NCBI GenBank assembly: GCA_964564735.1
Contig: CAZMCH010000139.1
Span: 1-7,976, forward strand
DNA length: 7,976 nt
DNA from: CAZMCH01 sp964564735
GTDB lineage: Bacteria; Poribacteria; DTPJ01
Direction of reading: 5' to 3'
Position numbers and translations under genes: made by a program. Positions 6,951 to 7,976 of this stretch are shown piece by piece. The notes beneath the pieces were generated by a model, which had not been told where the DNA came from, ran no database searches, and saw nothing but the letters and a program-made list of their open reading frames with translations. Each line of letters begins with the position of its first letter. The stretch's first letter is position 1.

Positions 6951-7520
6951 ATGAAAGAGAACAAAGATAAATTAACAAGAAGGGATTTTATAGGAGGAGC
7001 GATCAGAGGCTTATCTTTGATAGGTTTGGGTGGCTTATCTGGTCTGCTTGTAAGTCGTGCAAGGGCAACCGATACAGTATGGCAGATCGATCCCTATAAG
7101 TGTATTCAATGCGGAAGGTGCGCTGATAACTGCGTCCTTGAAATTTCTGCTGTCAAATGTGTGCATAGCTACGATATGTGCGGATATTGCAGGCTTTGCA
7201 CTGGATACTTTATTCCAGAACCCAATGCACTTAATACTTCAGCAGAGAATCAACTTTGCCCTTTGGGTGCAATCAAACGAACATTCGTTGAAGACCCATA
7301 TTACGAATATACGATCATAGAAGAGTTATGTATAGGTTGTGGAAAATGCGTCAAAGGGTGTTTTTCTTTTGGTAATGGCTCGTTATTTCTCCAAGTGCGC
7401 CATGATAGATGCGTTAATTGTAACGAATGTGCAATTGCAAAAAACTGTCCTGCTGATGCTTTCAAGCGTGTTCCTGCAAATAAGCCGTATATTTTCAAGG
7501 GAGTAGAACCGAAATCCTAA
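6951..7520 (+). CDS. Tat-exported polyferredoxin with four [4Fe-4S] motifs, NapG-like
   Basis: 189 residues. The twin-arginine signal is LTRRDFIGG (8-16), followed by a hydrophobic stretch to about 34 and a likely cleavage after RARA (36-39), so a folded Fe-S protein is exported to the periplasmic side. Cysteine motifs are C51-x2-C54-x2-C57-x3-C61, C77-x2-C80-x2-C83-x19-C103-P, C127-x2-C130-x2-C133-x3-C137 and C154-x2-C157-x2-C160-x5-C166-P: sixteen ligands for four [4Fe-4S] clusters, with C70 left over. NapG and related periplasmic ferredoxins have this layout and pass electrons from a NapH-type membrane quinol oxidase. The start at 6951 has an AAGGA site at 6938-6942 and lies 4 bases after the NHL gene's stop. 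The next gene is NapH/NosR-like, supporting a paired electron-transfer role. The terminal electron acceptor is unknown, and no nitrate reductase gene is present. Confidence 0.92.
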   Translation: MKENKDKLTRRDFIGGAIRGLSLIGLGGLSGLLVSRARATDTVWQIDPYKCIQCGRCADNCVLEISAVKCVHSYDMCGYCRLCTGYFIPEPNALNTSAENQLCPLGAIKRTFVEDPYYEYTIIEELCIGCGKCVKGCFSFGNGSLFLQVRHDRCVNCNECAIAKNCPADAFKRVPANKPYIFKGVEPKS

Positions 7521-7614
7521 TTTTTGTCATTCCAGCGAAGACTGGAATCCAGAAATGAACACAAAGCATAAAGATCATCATGTATCATTGCAAAAAAATC
7601 CTAATTTTTATCAT
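7512..7614 (+). repeat. Direct repeat pair, 19 bases each, 84 bases apart
   Basis: Positions 7512-7530 and 7596-7614 match at 18 of 19 bases (both AAATCCTAATTTTT, then GTCAT or ATCAT). The first copy contains the ferredoxin stop codon and runs into the palindromic repeat; the second encodes part of the signal segment of the membrane protein. The interval between them holds the palindrome. This could mark a duplication made when the repeat arrived, or be a chance match in AT-rich sequence. Confidence 0.5.
7526..7552. repeat. Short dispersed-type palindromic repeat (GTCATTCC...GGAATCCAG)
   Basis: A perfect 7-base inverted repeat, ATTCCAG (7529-7535) and CTGGAAT (7542-7548), surrounds the 6-base loop CGAAGA. 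Flanking GTC and TCCAG complete a unit resembling the GTCATTCC/GGAATCCAG palindromes that occur in many intergenic copies in diverse bacterial genomes. It begins 5 bases after the ferredoxin stop codon and separates that gene from the NapH-like gene. With no T-run after the stem on the plus strand it is unlikely to be an efficient terminator, but it could modulate expression between the two genes. Confidence 0.75.
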
Positions 7615-7976
7615 ATTCATATTGGTAATATTGCCAAATATTGCCTTTGGTGTGCAACGTTTTCCACCACCAGAATTTGTCGAAACGGGACATGAATTGC
7701 CACAGGCAACTCAACCTTCTGCAAGGTCGGAGATTCTTGAATATCTTGATGTTGTAGTTTTAATATTGACATTATCTATTGCATCTTATTTAGCATTAAA
7801 AAAGCGTTCTCGTAGAGGGCTTTTTTTATTAACGATATTCTCGCTTCTGTATTTCGGTTTCTGGCGTAAAGGGTGTATTTGTCCTGTTGGTGCTGTTCAA
7901 AATGTCTTTCTTTCCCTATTTGATAAGACATATTTCATACCAATTACAGCCATAATATTCTTTATATTACCTTTGG
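7580..7976 (+). CDS. NapH/NosR-like polytopic 4Fe-4S membrane protein, N-terminal part, cut by window edge
   Basis: 132 residues are visible. Residues 5-24 form a signal or first membrane segment; an extracytoplasmic proline-rich stretch (RFPPPEFVETGHELPQ, 27-42) follows, then hydrophobic segments at about 56-73, 80-95 and 117-132. FWRKGCICPVGAVQN (94-108) holds the Cys-x-Cys-Pro-x-Gly motif typical of NapH/NosR/YccM-type proteins, in which membrane helices and Cys-Pro motifs support quinol oxidation and electron transfer to a periplasmic ferredoxin. The second CxxxCP motif and any C-terminal clusters should lie beyond the edge. The ATG at 7580 is the first after an in-frame TGA at 7556-7558; no convincing ribosome site precedes it. 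The partner is presumably the Tat ferredoxin just upstream, and the family call is firm despite truncation. Confidence 0.88.
   Translation, partial: MYHCKKILIFIIFILVILPNIAFGVQRFPPPEFVETGHELPQATQPSARSEILEYLDVVVLILTLSIASYLALKKRSRRGLFLLTIFSLLYFGFWRKGCICPVGAVQNVFLSLFDKTYFIPITAIIFFILPL

Noticed and set aside
7057..7498. Two short open frames, one on each strand, over the ferredoxin gene.
   Set aside because: Both are shadows of a gene with unmistakable Tat and cluster motifs.

Overview
The window is AT-rich bacterial DNA with tight gene packing, ATGA overlaps, Shine-Dalgarno sites and three good sigma-70-type promoters (each with a 17-base spacer). It carries Gfo/Idh/MocA and uroporphyrinogen decarboxylase-like (URO-D) genes, bacterial glycogen genes, a Tat ferredoxin and short palindromic dispersed repeats. 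That mix is common in uncultured PVC-like or Omnitrophota-like lineages, but the sequence does not settle the phylum.

Left half, minus strand (read right to left): a Gfo/Idh/MocA oxidoreductase (3198-4280) has its own promoter. Next come a branched palindromic repeat (3121-3190) and the wreck of a URO-D family gene (2840-3107), in which only the N-terminal and C-terminal ends survive, in different frames. Then a promoter drives a cytoplasmic GH15 glucoamylase-type glycosidase (724-2721) and glycogen synthase glgA (1-712, cut by the window edge). The last two look like a two-gene glycogen or alpha-glucan unit.

Right half, plus strand: a second promoter, divergent from the oxidoreductase, starts an operon of four genes. 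They encode a membrane-anchored PQQ-like beta-propeller (4485-5957), a membrane-anchored NHL-type propeller that overlaps it by 4 bases (5954-6946), a Tat-exported ferredoxin with cysteines for four [4Fe-4S] clusters (6951-7520), and the start of a NapH/NosR-like polytopic Fe-S membrane protein (7580 to the edge). All four products are predicted to act at or outside the cytoplasmic membrane. The last two resemble NapG/NapH quinol-oxidising electron-transfer pairs. The simplest reading is an extracytoplasmic redox module with two propeller subunits. Its donor and acceptor cannot be read from this window. A second dispersed palindromic repeat lies between the ferredoxin and membrane genes.

The most interesting items are the double-propeller/ferredoxin/NapH-like operon, the internally deleted URO-D gene that normal gene callers would miss, and the two different palindromic repeat elements, both sitting directly after stop codons.
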